Assembly: GCA_946412245.1 (NCBI GenBank)
Contig: CAMKGM010000004.1
Location: 18,933-82,932, forward strand
Reading direction: 5' to 3'
DNA length: 64,000 nt
DNA from: an uncultured Bacteroidales bacterium
GTDB lineage: Bacteria; Bacteroidota; Bacteroidia; Bacteroidales; Muribaculaceae
A model generated the notes under the pieces. That model ran no database searches, was not told the origin of the DNA, and was given only the letters and a program-made list of their open reading frames with translations. Positions 52,765 through 61,074 of the stretch are shown in pieces (position 1 is the stretch's first letter; each line of letters opens with the position of its first letter). Both the position numbers and the translations under genes were made by a program.

Positions 52765-54429
52765 TTACTTCCTTACCTTAGCGACTGACTTAGAGCCATC
52801 GGTGTAGTTGGTCACAACAACATTGATACCATCGAAGGGCTTATCGCTCTCAACACCATTGAGGTTGTAGTACTTGACACTGCTGATGGTCTTGGCATTG
52901 ACGCCAACAACTCCGGTTGAGGTACCGGGCACAATGAAAGTCTGTGCGTTGTCACCTTCACTGGGTGCGGGAGTGGTGGTTTCCGGAGCCTTGATTGCGG
53001 GAACGGCCTTTGCACCATTGGTATTGAAATCATAGGTGGGCAATTGAATCTGAATGAAGACTTCCTTGCTGTTATCGCAAACATAGCAGTTGCCGGCATA
53101 GTCGAAGCAAATGTCGTTAAAGCCGTTAATCAAACCTGAGCCGTTATACTCACAAAGCAGTTCAAGTTCGGGACCTGCAGCGCCCTTGTTCACTTGATAG
53201 AACTTGAGATGGCTAGTTGAAGAAGCAATTGCCAGAACATTAAAGTCCTTGTCGTAGGCACAACCGCCACGCACCATGTTCACAGCATCGCTGTAGTCAA
53301 CTTCCCACTCGCCATCCTCATTCTTGCTCACGTGCTTGATTGAGGGTTGAGCTTCACTTGGGGTACCACGATACTGGCACCACCAGATGTTGCCATCCTG
53401 GTCATAAGCCACATTCACAGTCTGGGACGAGATGGTCCACTGGAAGCCCAGAGGAACGACCTCATCTTCCATAGCGGCTGCTTGATTCCATGATGTAGCA
53501 GTACCGATGGGATACTCATAGGTTTGATAAGCACCATAAGTAAACACTTGACCGCGTGAGCATGAGAGGTTCACCATGCGCAGGTCTTCGCCCTCGCCAC
53601 ACACGTCAAATGCAGCACTGAAACCTGCCACGAAGTCACCATCTTCAGTGAAGAAGTTCCAACTGGGTGTTTCTGCTTCTGTTTTTGACTGAAGGCCCTG
53701 GAAGAAAGGAGTCCATTCGTTGAGGTTATCGGGATTCACCTCATACATGGGAGCGTTCTTCACGTCGAGTGTGCCCACAAAGATGCGGCCATCGTCGCTA
53801 ATGCGCACCTTCTTCGGACCGAACGTGGTGGAAGTACCGCCAGTCACGTCGGCATAGGAATAGTTCTGGAAGCTGACGCCACCATTCCATCCATACTTGC
53901 CTTCAGAACTCTCAATGCGGTTAAACTGCGGGTCATAGGCATAGATACCGGGACCCACACCTTGTTGCTGAGCTGAGGTCCAGTAGCTGTTGGGCAGCGT
54001 AGGCTGGCACTCGGTAACAAGAATGCGGCCAAAGTACTCACTCTGGGGGTTCTTGTCAATTGCGATGCCATAAGGGCTCCAAAATGTTTCAGTAGGGCCC
54101 ACCTTCACCGGTGCCTCAATAGCAGCACCTGTTACGGTCATTGACCAAGTGTATTCCACATTAGTAGTAAGTCCCTCAACTGGAACAACGACCTGATGTT
54201 CACCGGCCGTGAGGTCTTCTGCACCCAGCACATAAGTGTCGGTAAGTCCATCACCGGCAAGGGGCATAAAGTTTATCACCGCACTCTGAGCAGGGGCATT
54301 CAACGAATAAGTGAACGTAACACTTCCATCATTTACTGCCGATGCCTTGAGGCCATAAGCAAACGGATTCTGAGCCGATGCCATGAGAGTCATCAGTCCA
54401 AATCCGACAAAAAGTAATAACTTTCTCAT
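52765..54429 (-). CDS. Secreted beta-propeller-like protein with type IX-like C-terminal domain
   Basis: 554 residues. A signal peptide (to about LMASAQ) leads into an Ig-like N-terminal domain (about 20-105). A region of about 350 residues follows with repeated short beta blocks such as GIAIDKNPQ, VRISDDGRIFVGTLD, VNVAYDQDGNIWWCQY and DICFDYAGNCYVCDN, which read like NHL or SMP-30-type propeller blades. The C-terminus (SVKYYNLNG, PFDGINVVVT, VAKVRK) is the same type IX-like domain as at 35517 and 37720. Probably surface-exposed; the ligand is unknown. Monocistronic, with a promoter and a terminator. Confidence 0.8.
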   Translation of the reverse strand: MRKLLLFVGFGLMTLMASAQNPFAYGLKASAVNDGSVTFTYSLNAPAQSAVINFMPLAGDGLTDTYVLGAEDLTAGEHQVVVPVEGLTTNVEYTWSMTVTGAAIEAPVKVGPTETFWSPYGIAIDKNPQSEYFGRILVTECQPTLPNSYWTSAQQQGVGPGIYAYDPQFNRIESSEGKYGWNGGVSFQNYSYADVTGGTSTTFGPKKVRISDDGRIFVGTLDVKNAPMYEVNPDNLNEWTPFFQGLQSKTEAETPSWNFFTEDGDFVAGFSAAFDVCGEGEDLRMVNLSCSRGQVFTYGAYQTYEYPIGTATSWNQAAAMEDEVVPLGFQWTISSQTVNVAYDQDGNIWWCQYRGTPSEAQPSIKHVSKNEDGEWEVDYSDAVNMVRGGCAYDKDFNVLAIASSTSHLKFYQVNKGAAGPELELLCEYNGSGLINGFNDICFDYAGNCYVCDNSKEVFIQIQLPTYDFNTNGAKAVPAIKAPETTTPAPSEGDNAQTFIVPGTSTGVVGVNAKTISSVKYYNLNGVESDKPFDGINVVVTNYTDGSKSVAKVRK

Positions 54430-54509
54430 TGCGTTTTGTTTTGGTTAATAAATATAATGAATTATAAATGATATTGTAGGTTATCAGCAACTAACTTTAA
54501 TTTACCCCT

Positions 54510-54540
54510 CAAATTTAGCAAATATCCTTTAAAAATCAAA
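54510..54540 (-). promoter_or_regulatory. Promoter of the propeller-like gene
   Basis: TTTG (54540-54537), 19 bases, TAAATTTG (54517-54510), about 80 bases before the start. Confidence 0.8.
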
Positions 54541-54645
54541 AATTTTTCAACAAACTATTATTATTAATGAACCTATTAAACCATTTTCGGCCTAATGTCT
54601 GATTTAGGTTAAAACAAAAACCAAAGAACGACATTCACAAAAAAA

Positions 54646-54677
54646 ACCTGCTCATCGTGTCAAAGGAATGAGCAGGT
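54646..54677 (-). terminator. Terminator after the GGGtGRT gene
   Basis: ACCTGCTCAT/ATGAGCAGGT, with a run of T on the minus strand. Confidence 0.85.
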
Positions 54678-54699
54678 CTTATATTCTATTAAAGGGTGT

Positions 54700-55710
54700 T
54701 TACTTATTGAGCGCTTGCGCCACGTCAACGGCCACAGCCACGGTGCAGCCCACCATAGGATTGTTGCCAATGCCCAGGAAACCCATCATCTCAACATGAG
54801 CGGGAACCGAGCTGGAACCGGCAAACTGTGCATCGCTGTGCATGCGGCCCAACGTGTCGGTCATACCATAGCTGGCGGGACCGGCTGCCATGTTGTCGGG
54901 GTGCAGGGTACGACCCGTACCGCCACCTGAAGCTACGCTAAAGTAAGGCTTACCGGCCAACACACGCTCCTTCTTATAGGTTCCGGCCACGGGGTGTTGG
55001 AAACGGGTGGGATTGGTAGAGTTACCGGTGATTGACACATCCACTCCCTCTTTCCACATGATTGCCACACCTTCGCGCACATCGTCGGCACCGTAGCAGT
55101 TCACCTTGGCGCGATCTCCGTCGCTATAAGGAGTGCGGGCAATTTCTTTCAGTTCGCCGGTGAAGTAATCAAACTCAGTCTGAACATAGGTAAAACCGTT
55201 GATGCGGCTAATAATCTTGGCGGCATCCTTACCCAGACCGTTCAGAATCACACGCAGAGGTTCCTTACGCACCTTGTTGGCCTTGCCGGCAATCTTGATG
55301 GCACCCTCAGCGGCGGCAAACGACTCGTGACCTGCCAAGAAGGCGAAACACTTGGTCTCCTCGCGCAGCAAACGAGCTGCCAGGTTGCCATGTCCGAGAC
55401 CCACCTTGCGATCGTCAGCCACCGAGCCGGGAATGCAGAATGACTGGAGTCCGAGACCTATTGCCTCAGCAGCATCAGCAGCCACTTTGCAACCTTTTTT
55501 CAGAGCGATAGCGGCACCACACACATAGGCCCACTTGGCATTCTCAAAGCAAATAGGCTGAGTTTCTTCACATGTCTTATAGGGGTCAATACCATACTGG
55601 TCGCAGATGGCGTTGGCTTCTTCAATATCTTTAATGCCGACTGCATTCAGAGCAGCAAGAATCTGCTTCATGCGGCGGTCTTGTGATTCAAATTTCACTT
55701 CTCTTATCAT
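54700..55710 (-). CDS. GGGtGRT family protein
   Basis: 336 residues from MIREVKFESQDRR (55710), which is preceded by AGGAGG; the longer frame to 55758 runs into the upstream gene. The name-giving motif is in VASGGGTGRTLHPD. Other conserved-looking parts are RVILNGLGKDAAKIIS, ITGNSTNPTRFQHPVAG and GCTVAVAVDVAQAL. It has no signal peptide. The biochemical role is unknown. It is consistently recalled next to a NifU-like scaffold, as here (13-base gap), and its several Cys could hold or receive a cluster. Confidence 0.82.
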   Translation of the reverse strand: MIREVKFESQDRRMKQILAALNAVGIKDIEEANAICDQYGIDPYKTCEETQPICFENAKWAYVCGAAIALKKGCKVAADAAEAIGLGLQSFCIPGSVADDRKVGLGHGNLAARLLREETKCFAFLAGHESFAAAEGAIKIAGKANKVRKEPLRVILNGLGKDAAKIISRINGFTYVQTEFDYFTGELKEIARTPYSDGDRAKVNCYGADDVREGVAIMWKEGVDVSITGNSTNPTRFQHPVAGTYKKERVLAGKPYFSVASGGGTGRTLHPDNMAAGPASYGMTDTLGRMHSDAQFAGSSSVPAHVEMMGFLGIGNNPMVGCTVAVAVDVAQALNK

Positions 55711-55723
55711 AGTGCGGTCCTCC

Positions 55724-56416
55724 TTATTCTTTACGTGGGTCAATATACTTAGGTGCATTCTCGAAACGTCCGTAGTGGCCTTTAGCGTTTTCCAGAGCCT
55801 CTTCGGGGCTCATGCCTTTCTTGAGGGCATCAGTGAATTTACCCAGGCTCAAGAACTCATAGCCAATCACTTCGTTGTTCTCGTCAAGAGCCATGCGTGT
55901 GCAGTAGCCCTCTGTCATCTCCAGATAGCGAACGCCCTTGGCACGAGTGCCATACATCGTGCCCACCTGGCTGCGCAAACCTTTGCCCAGGTCTTCAAGA
56001 GCGGCACCCACCACAAGGCCTCCTTCGCTGAAGGCGCTCTGAGTGCGGCCATAAACAATCTGCAGGAAGAGTTCACGCATAGCGGTGTTGATAGCATCAC
56101 ATACAAGGTCGGTGTTCAGCGCCTCGAGAATAGTCTTGCCGGGAAGAATCTCTGCTGCCATAGCTGCCGAGTGCGTCATGCCGGAGCAACCGATGGTCTC
56201 AACAAGACATTCCTCAATCACTCCGTCCTTCACATTGAGCGAGAGCTTGCATGCGCCCTGTTGAGGAGCACACCAGCCAATGCCGTGCGTGAAGCCTGAA
56301 ATGTCCTTGATTTCTTTTGATCTAACCCACTTTCCTTCTTCAGGAATCGGTGCTGACGGGTGGTTAGCGCCCTTTGTTACGCAGCACATGTTTTGTACTT
56401 CATGAGAATAAATCAT
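55724..56416 (-). CDS. NifU-like iron-sulfur scaffold partner of GGGtGRT
   Basis: 230 residues. The central part resembles the NifU/IscU N-terminal domain: LVETIGCSGMTHSAAMAAEIL and EALNTDLVCDAINTAM. Candidate cluster Cys are in GWCAPQQGAC, IGCSG, LVCDA and GYCTRM, an arrangement unlike canonical IscU, so it may do more than donate clusters. It is translated just before the GGGtGRT gene, in one operon. No nif, isc or suf genes are in the window. Confidence 0.8.
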   Translation of the reverse strand: MIYSHEVQNMCCVTKGANHPSAPIPEEGKWVRSKEIKDISGFTHGIGWCAPQQGACKLSLNVKDGVIEECLVETIGCSGMTHSAAMAAEILPGKTILEALNTDLVCDAINTAMRELFLQIVYGRTQSAFSEGGLVVGAALEDLGKGLRSQVGTMYGTRAKGVRYLEMTEGYCTRMALDENNEVIGYEFLSLGKFTDALKKGMSPEEALENAKGHYGRFENAPKYIDPRKE

Positions 56417-56470
56417 TTCAAATACTTTTATTAGATAGTAAACTGTAATATTTTTATAATTGCAAATTGA

Positions 56471-56914
56471 TTATTGCTGCTGAGTTGCGGCAGGTTGCTG
56501 TTCGGCTTCAGCCTTCTTGCGGAACAGAACTGTGTTCTTGCCATCGGCAGCAGTGAGAGTAAGAGAATCTCCCTGGAACTTCATGCCATAAGCCACCTCC
56601 TGATCGGGAGTAGTAGTGCCGTTAGCCGTGACATCGGCAATGAAAGTGATGGTATCGTTAGCCTCATTCACACTCCAGCCTTTAGGAGCAAAGCCTTCAA
56701 TTCCGGTAAGAGTTGCCTCGCCCGACTCATCGAGAGAAAGTTCCACGGGAGCCTCAGCATTGTTGTTACTCCACTGACCTATGATGGTGTTTTGCTCTTG
56801 TTCAACAGCACGCATGGTGTCGGCATTATCGGTACGGCCATTACTGCTACCACAAGACGAATAAGCAAATGATAAACCCACAAGGGCAATTACTGCAAGT
56901 AATAATTTCTTCAT
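56471..56914 (-). CDS. Lipocalin-like lipoprotein
   Basis: 147 residues. A lipoprotein signal ends at FAYSSCGSS (Cys21). After a short linker, a beta-rich domain with IIGQWSNNN, PVELSLDESGEATL, DTITFIADV and SLTLTAADGKNTVLFRK fits the small lipocalin-like families of Bacteroidetes. The C-terminus is a Gln/Ala-rich tail. It may be co-transcribed with the NifU-like gene 54 bases downstream. The function is unknown. Confidence 0.72.
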   Translation of the reverse strand: MKKLLLAVIALVGLSFAYSSCGSSNGRTDNADTMRAVEQEQNTIIGQWSNNNAEAPVELSLDESGEATLTGIEGFAPKGWSVNEANDTITFIADVTANGTTTPDQEVAYGMKFQGDSLTLTAADGKNTVLFRKKAEAEQQPAATQQQ

Positions 56915-56949
56915 AACTTTAAGTCTTTAAATTTGTACATACAAGACTG

Positions 56950-56981
56950 CAAAGTTACAAAAAATCATTGAGAAATCCCAA
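56950..56981 (-). promoter_or_regulatory. Promoter of the lipocalin-like gene and possibly the GGGtGRT pair
   Basis: CTTG (56981-56978), 20-21 bases, TAACTTTG (56957-56950), 36 bases before the start. Confidence 0.65.
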
Positions 56982-57023
56982 GTATTTGCCGTTATCCTCT
57001 AAAAAAGTATGCAAACCTTTGCA

Positions 57024-57170
57024 TCAACCTATGACCCTCAATAGCACATACATCAAACTGCTGATTATCGCGTACCGCATCAGCAAATATTTTACTATCA
57101 TGCCAGGCACCATCTTGAAGACCAAAAAGGTGAGAATCGCTAATAGCAAATTTTCTACAAAGTTCTTCAT
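57024..57170 (-). CDS. Hidden 48-residue membrane protein
   Basis: 48 residues, beginning MKNFVENLLLAILTFLVFKM. It has two hydrophobic segments (about 7-20 and 32-47) separated by a short basic hinge (VKYLLMRY), so a helical hairpin in the membrane is likely. It starts 24 bases after the stop of the 104-residue gene on the same strand. No family is recognised. Its length, composition and operon place support a real gene. Confidence 0.55.
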   Translation of the reverse strand: MKNFVENLLLAILTFLVFKMVPGMIVKYLLMRYAIISSLMYVLLRVIG

Positions 57171-57193
57171 AAACTAACCTATTGAATGATTAA

Positions 57194-57508
57194 TCACCAC
57201 GGAATCAAGTACTGCGCACCATCGTGTGGCTGAACACCGGCAGGAGTCGACACCGAGGCACCCAGTCCGCCAATCGACAACGAAGGACGATTCACGGCAA
57301 GCGACATCACCGTGCGCCAACCTTGTGTCTTGTTGCGAATGGTGAGTTTTCCCAACCCCACAAACTTGCCCGCCAGTGCCATCACAAAGCGGACCACGTC
57401 ATCAACAGATGTAAAATTATGCTTTTGAACTGAAGCGAGCACGCCGCCCTGAGCTTCAAGAGTGGCCATCACTTCATCGGTTGCATTGAGTCGGTTGTCA
57501 GTTGTCAT
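57194..57508 (-). CDS. Small protein of unknown function
   Basis: 104 residues. The N-terminal half is helical and charged (LNATDEVMATLEAQGG, SVDDVVRFVMALAGKF). The C-terminal half is rich in Gly, Ser and Val (SLSIGGLGASVSTPAG). There is no signal peptide or known domain. It is the first gene of a likely pair with the 48-residue membrane protein. A near-consensus -7 box (GAACTTTG) lies upstream at about 57555. Confidence 0.6.
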   Translation of the reverse strand: MTTDNRLNATDEVMATLEAQGGVLASVQKHNFTSVDDVVRFVMALAGKFVGLGKLTIRNKTQGWRTVMSLAVNRPSLSIGGLGASVSTPAGVQPHDGAQYLIPW

Positions 57509-57651
57509 CGTTTTAAGAATTTAGTGTTGTCATTGTTTTTACACTGCAAAGTTCGTTTACAATAATGCCACACAATTGCACTACTACTTAAAACAAAGTT
57601 AAATCAATAGGAATCACACATAATTTGAATTTTGACGGCATTTTTTATGTG

Positions 57652-57659
57652 TAACTTTG
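57652..57659 (+). promoter_or_regulatory. -7 element of the DUF2520-kdsC-maf operon
   Basis: TAACTTTG, 21 bases before the start at 57680; a TTTG at 57631 is closer than usual (17-base spacer). Confidence 0.55.
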
Positions 57660-57679
57660 TTCACACAAAACCACTCAAG

Positions 57680-58456
57680 ATGATGAAACAACGCATTGTG
57701 ATAATAGGCTCAGGTAATGTTGCCACAGCACTGGCTGTTGCAGCTGCCTCGAAGTGCGACATCGTGCAGGTCTATAGTCGCACGTTGACTCATGCGCAGC
57801 AACTGGCTCAACGTGTTCACTGTCCTCTCGCTACCAATCGGTTAGACCGTTTAGAAAAGGATGCTGACATATACATCATTGCTGTATCTGACGATGCCAT
57901 CGCGCAAATCGTGTCACAAGTGCCTGACAATGGAGCTCTGTGGATACACACGTCGGGCTCAAAACCCATCGGTTTGTTCAGCGGTAAGCGCAAATGCTTT
58001 GGCGTGATGTGGCCCATGCAATCGTTCTCCAAACAGCTCTCGGTAGATTTCGTCGAGGTACCTCTCTTCATCGAGGCATCCTCGCCCGAAGCCCACAAGG
58101 CGTTGCACCGTTTTGCCTCCACCTTGAGCCACACTGTGATGGAGGCCGACAGTCACCGACGCGCACGGCTACACCTGGCTTCGGTTTTTGCCTGCAACTT
58201 CAGCAACCACATGTACACCCTTGCCCAAGAGGTACTCGACGAGGACGGGCTTCCATTCGATGTACTCAAGCCCCTTATCCGCACCACGGTCGAGAAACTC
58301 CAAAACCTCTCCCCCACCGAGTCACAGACGGGTCCCGCTGCACGCGCCGACCACCAGGTAATGGAGCGCCAGGCTTCTATGCTCACTGGAGATAAGCAAG
58401 CCATCTATCGCCTGATTTCGCAAAGCATCATGGACCGTCATCATACCGACAAATAA
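57680..58456 (+). CDS. Rossmann-fold/DUF2520 protein
   Basis: 258 residues from MMKQRIVIIGSGNVATAL (57680); the frame start at 57632 lies before the promoter. An N-terminal NAD(P)-binding Rossmann loop (GSGNVA) and YIIAVSDDAIAQI precede a C-terminal helical domain (LHLASVFACNFSNHMYTLA) that matches DUF2520. The fold is that of the ProC/6-phosphogluconate dehydrogenase-like family, with an unknown substrate. In Bacteroidetes it commonly precedes kdsC, as here (12-base gap). Confidence 0.85.
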   Translation: MMKQRIVIIGSGNVATALAVAAASKCDIVQVYSRTLTHAQQLAQRVHCPLATNRLDRLEKDADIYIIAVSDDAIAQIVSQVPDNGALWIHTSGSKPIGLFSGKRKCFGVMWPMQSFSKQLSVDFVEVPLFIEASSPEAHKALHRFASTLSHTVMEADSHRRARLHLASVFACNFSNHMYTLAQEVLDEDGLPFDVLKPLIRTTVEKLQNLSPTESQTGPAARADHQVMERQASMLTGDKQAIYRLISQSIMDRHHTDK

Positions 58457-58468
58457 AACGAAAGCATC

Positions 58469-58987
58469 ATGATTGAATATGACCTGACCAAGATAAAAGG
58501 CATCGTCTTTGATGTCGACGGAGTGCTCTCGGCCTCAACCATTCCCCTGTCGCCCGAGGGCGAACCATTGCGCATGGTGAGCGTGAAAGACGGCTATGCC
58601 ATTCAGCACGCCGCGAAACACGGACTGCGCCTTGCCATACTGAGCGGAGCCGACACACACGCCATCAGAGTGCGATTCCAGTATTTGGGAGTCCAAGACC
58701 TGATGCTCAGCGCAGCGCGCAAACTACCCGTGTTTGAACAATGGCTCGCAAAAAACGACCTAAGCCCTGAAGAGGTAATCTTTGTAGGCGACGACATCCC
58801 CGACCTGCCCGTGATGCGTGTCGCCGGTCTGGCGGTGGCTCCTGCCGATGCCGCTCCCGAGATTCTGGAAGCAGCCCACTATGTGTCGCCTTGCGAGGGT
58901 GGCCATGGCGTGGCCCGCGACATCATCGAACAGGTGCTGAAGGCACAAGGCAAGTGGCTCGACGATGTGCACGCTTTCGGATGGTAA
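58469..58987 (+). CDS. kdsC: 3-deoxy-D-manno-octulosonate 8-phosphate phosphatase (KdsC-like)
   Basis: 172 residues of the HAD superfamily without a cap: FDVDGVLSA (nucleophile Asp), LAILSGADTHAI (motif II), and FVGDDIPDLPVM (motif IV). Length and motifs fit KdsC, which releases Kdo from Kdo-8-phosphate in lipopolysaccharide synthesis. kdsB, the next enzyme acting on Kdo, lies 2.8 kb further on. Confidence 0.9.
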   Translation: MIEYDLTKIKGIVFDVDGVLSASTIPLSPEGEPLRMVSVKDGYAIQHAAKHGLRLAILSGADTHAIRVRFQYLGVQDLMLSAARKLPVFEQWLAKNDLSPEEVIFVGDDIPDLPVMRVAGLAVAPADAAPEILEAAHYVSPCEGGHGVARDIIEQVLKAQGKWLDDVHAFGW

Positions 58988-59023
58988 CAACACACATTTA
59001 ATATATATATCAAACACACGACT

Positions 59024-59599
59024 ATGCTCGACAACCTCAAAAAATATGATGTGGTGCTGGCAAGCGCCTCACCCCGACGCCGCGAACTGCTGGCCGGCCT
59101 GGGAATTGACTTCAGAATTGAAGTTATCAAAGGCATCAAAGAAACCTACCCCGACAGCCTGCCCACCGACAAGATTCCCGAATATCTATCACAGCTCAAA
59201 GCTCATGCCTACAAACTCACGCCGGGCGAACTCCTCATCACTGCCGACACCGTGGTGGTGCTCAACGGCGATGTCATTGGCAAACCCTGCGACGAGGCCG
59301 ATGCCTGTGCCATGCTGCGCAAGTTGGCGGGCAACACCCACACGGTGATTACGGGCGTAACGGTGAGCACCTTAGAGCGTACAGTTTCATTCAGCAGTCA
59401 CTCGCAGGTAGAATTTGCACCGCTCACCGATGACGAAATCTCCTATTATGTCAGCAACTATCACCCGCTCGACAAAGCGGGCTCCTATGGCATTCAAGAA
59501 TGGATTGGCTATGCCGCCGTGAAAGGCATCACCGGCAGCTTCTATAATGTAATGGGGCTGCCCATCCAGCGCCTCTACACCGTCCTCAAATCATTCTAA
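59024..59599 (+). CDS. maf: Maf family nucleotide pyrophosphatase
   Basis: 191 residues. The family signature LASASPRRRELLAGLG is at the start, followed by ITADTVVVLNGDVIGKP and DKAGSYGIQEW. Maf enzymes hydrolyse non-canonical or canonical NTPs such as dTTP and UTP. The gene lies 36 bases after kdsC and is probably co-transcribed. Confidence 0.93.
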   Translation: MLDNLKKYDVVLASASPRRRELLAGLGIDFRIEVIKGIKETYPDSLPTDKIPEYLSQLKAHAYKLTPGELLITADTVVVLNGDVIGKPCDEADACAMLRKLAGNTHTVITGVTVSTLERTVSFSSHSQVEFAPLTDDEISYYVSNYHPLDKAGSYGIQEWIGYAAVKGITGSFYNVMGLPIQRLYTVLKSF

Positions 59600-59638
59600 A
59601 GCAACTTGTTTTCTTTTCAATTTTTCTCGAGTATTCGA

Positions 59639-60823
59639 TTATTCGACTATTTGAGCACTCGCATCTTCGATTTCGAGGAAAGCGGCAAACTTCGTCACTC
59701 CTTCCTCCACGGGTGTGAGATACAACCGTCCGCCACGCAACTTACCCTCATCAATCTGCGGCTCAGGACCTTGTCGCACGATGCCAGCAGGAGCAAACTC
59801 GGTCTTGAAGCGCCCCACTCTGCCCGGTGCCAGTACCCGTTCGCCAAGTGCCCACGCCACCATGCCCATGGTATGCCGCAGGTTCACCTCCACGCAAGGA
59901 GCCACACGCTCCACGCCGGCCTTGTCGCGATAGAGCATCATGTCCACACCCAGCACTCCCTCGTAGTGAGGTGCAACGAGTTGCCCCACAGCTTCAACCA
60001 ACCGCCGCTGCACCTCGTCAAGATCGGGGCAGCGCGCCAGTAGCCACAGGCGCAATTCATCGTGCGGCATCACCAGCGAGCCACCAAACTGATGATGCTC
60101 GTCGGTCATGAACACCGAGTAGCCTGTCACCATCACCTTTCCTGACTCAATTTTCAATTCTATGGCAAAGTCGAGCGTGCGGTCAAGAGCCCGCTCACAC
60201 ATCACAGAGCCCTGACGCTTGATAATGCCCGAAATCACTGAGGCAAAATCGTTCACCGAGGCTGCAGCCACATGAAATACTCCTCTGCCGCTACCCGACC
60301 ACGGTGCCTTTACAAAGCACTCGCCATGCTCTGTCACATAACGCTCCACCTCACTAAGCGAACACATCTCCTGCGGACAAGTGCCCACACCTTCGGGCTC
60401 ACCCATGGCATTAAGCATCTGCATGGTGAGTCGGCGATGCGACAAGCCTCGCCAACATTCAAGTTGCGCTACAGTGGGAACATTCACTCCCCATAGTGCC
60501 AGCCGGTGACGCAGGCTCAAGTCCCAGCCCCACGGCTCTATCAGGCAATCTTCGCCCCGCTTGAGCAGTGTGGTGAATGTGAATTGAGGCAGTAGGCGGC
60601 GTTGCCAGTCTTCGCCCAGAATGGCAGCACACCGGTTTGCCCACAGCGCATCGGCCGACGACTTGTCATAAACCAGCACACGACTGGCAACCGGGGCATA
60701 CCACAGCGGTAGCCACTGCAGGTCGAGCAGCAACTGCGATACCTGGGCATTGGGCACATAGTTGATTCGTCCGTGGGCCAGCGCCAGGTCATGCTGGGCA
60801 TTAAATAGAGCTATTTGAGTCAT
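59639..60823 (-). CDS. ATP-grasp-like protein, substrate unknown
   Basis: 394 residues from MTQIALFNAQHDLALAHG (60823); the longer frame to 60940 crosses the tRNA-Gln gene and is rejected. The central and C-terminal parts look like an ATP-grasp domain: FVKAPWSGSGRGV (nucleotide-binding Lys and Gly loop), MCERALDRTLDFAIEL and CVEVNLRHTMGM (metal-binding E-x-N). Enzymes of this fold join a carboxylate to an amine or thiol with ATP. No partner gene hints at the substrate. A -7 box (TAATTTTG, 60839-60832) is so close that the mRNA would have almost no leader. Confidence 0.72.
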   Translation of the reverse strand: MTQIALFNAQHDLALAHGRINYVPNAQVSQLLLDLQWLPLWYAPVASRVLVYDKSSADALWANRCAAILGEDWQRRLLPQFTFTTLLKRGEDCLIEPWGWDLSLRHRLALWGVNVPTVAQLECWRGLSHRRLTMQMLNAMGEPEGVGTCPQEMCSLSEVERYVTEHGECFVKAPWSGSGRGVFHVAAASVNDFASVISGIIKRQGSVMCERALDRTLDFAIELKIESGKVMVTGYSVFMTDEHHQFGGSLVMPHDELRLWLLARCPDLDEVQRRLVEAVGQLVAPHYEGVLGVDMMLYRDKAGVERVAPCVEVNLRHTMGMVAWALGERVLAPGRVGRFKTEFAPAGIVRQGPEPQIDEGKLRGGRLYLTPVEEGVTKFAAFLEIEDASAQIVE

Positions 60824-60870
60824 TTCAACCACAAAATTACAAATTATCACAAAAAAAATTGCAAAAAAAC

Positions 60871-60900
60871 TTGCCATATCAGAAAAAAGCATTACCTTTG
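60871..60900 (+). promoter_or_regulatory. Promoter of tRNA-Gln
   Basis: TTG (60871-60873), 19 bases, TACCTTTG (60893-60900). Confidence 0.75.
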
Positions 60901-60916
60901 CATCGCATTTGCGAAT

Positions 60917-60987
60917 TGTCCTGTGGTGTAATGGTAGCACATCGGATTCTGGTTCCGCTTGCGAGGGTTCGAGTCCTTCCAGGACAA
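60917..60987 (+). tRNA. tRNA-Gln (anticodon CTG)
   Basis: 71 bases. Acceptor TGTCCTG pairs with CAGGACA, the anticodon loop is TTCTGGT, and the T loop is GTTCGAGTC. The discriminator is A and CCA is not encoded. The outer pair of the anticodon stem (T-C) is a mismatch. Confidence 0.92.
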
Positions 60988-60993
60988 CTAATT

Positions 60994-61022
60994 GAAAGTG
61001 ACCCGTCTAAAAGGTCACTTTC
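60994..61022 (+). terminator. Terminator of tRNA-Gln
   Basis: GAAAGTGACC/GGTCACTTTC followed by ATTTTG. The next gene, rpsP, starts 52 bases on, so some read-through may feed it. Confidence 0.8.
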
Positions 61023-61074
61023 ATTTTGTAAAAACTTTTATAACTAACAAATTTAAACTAATTCTATTTAGAGT

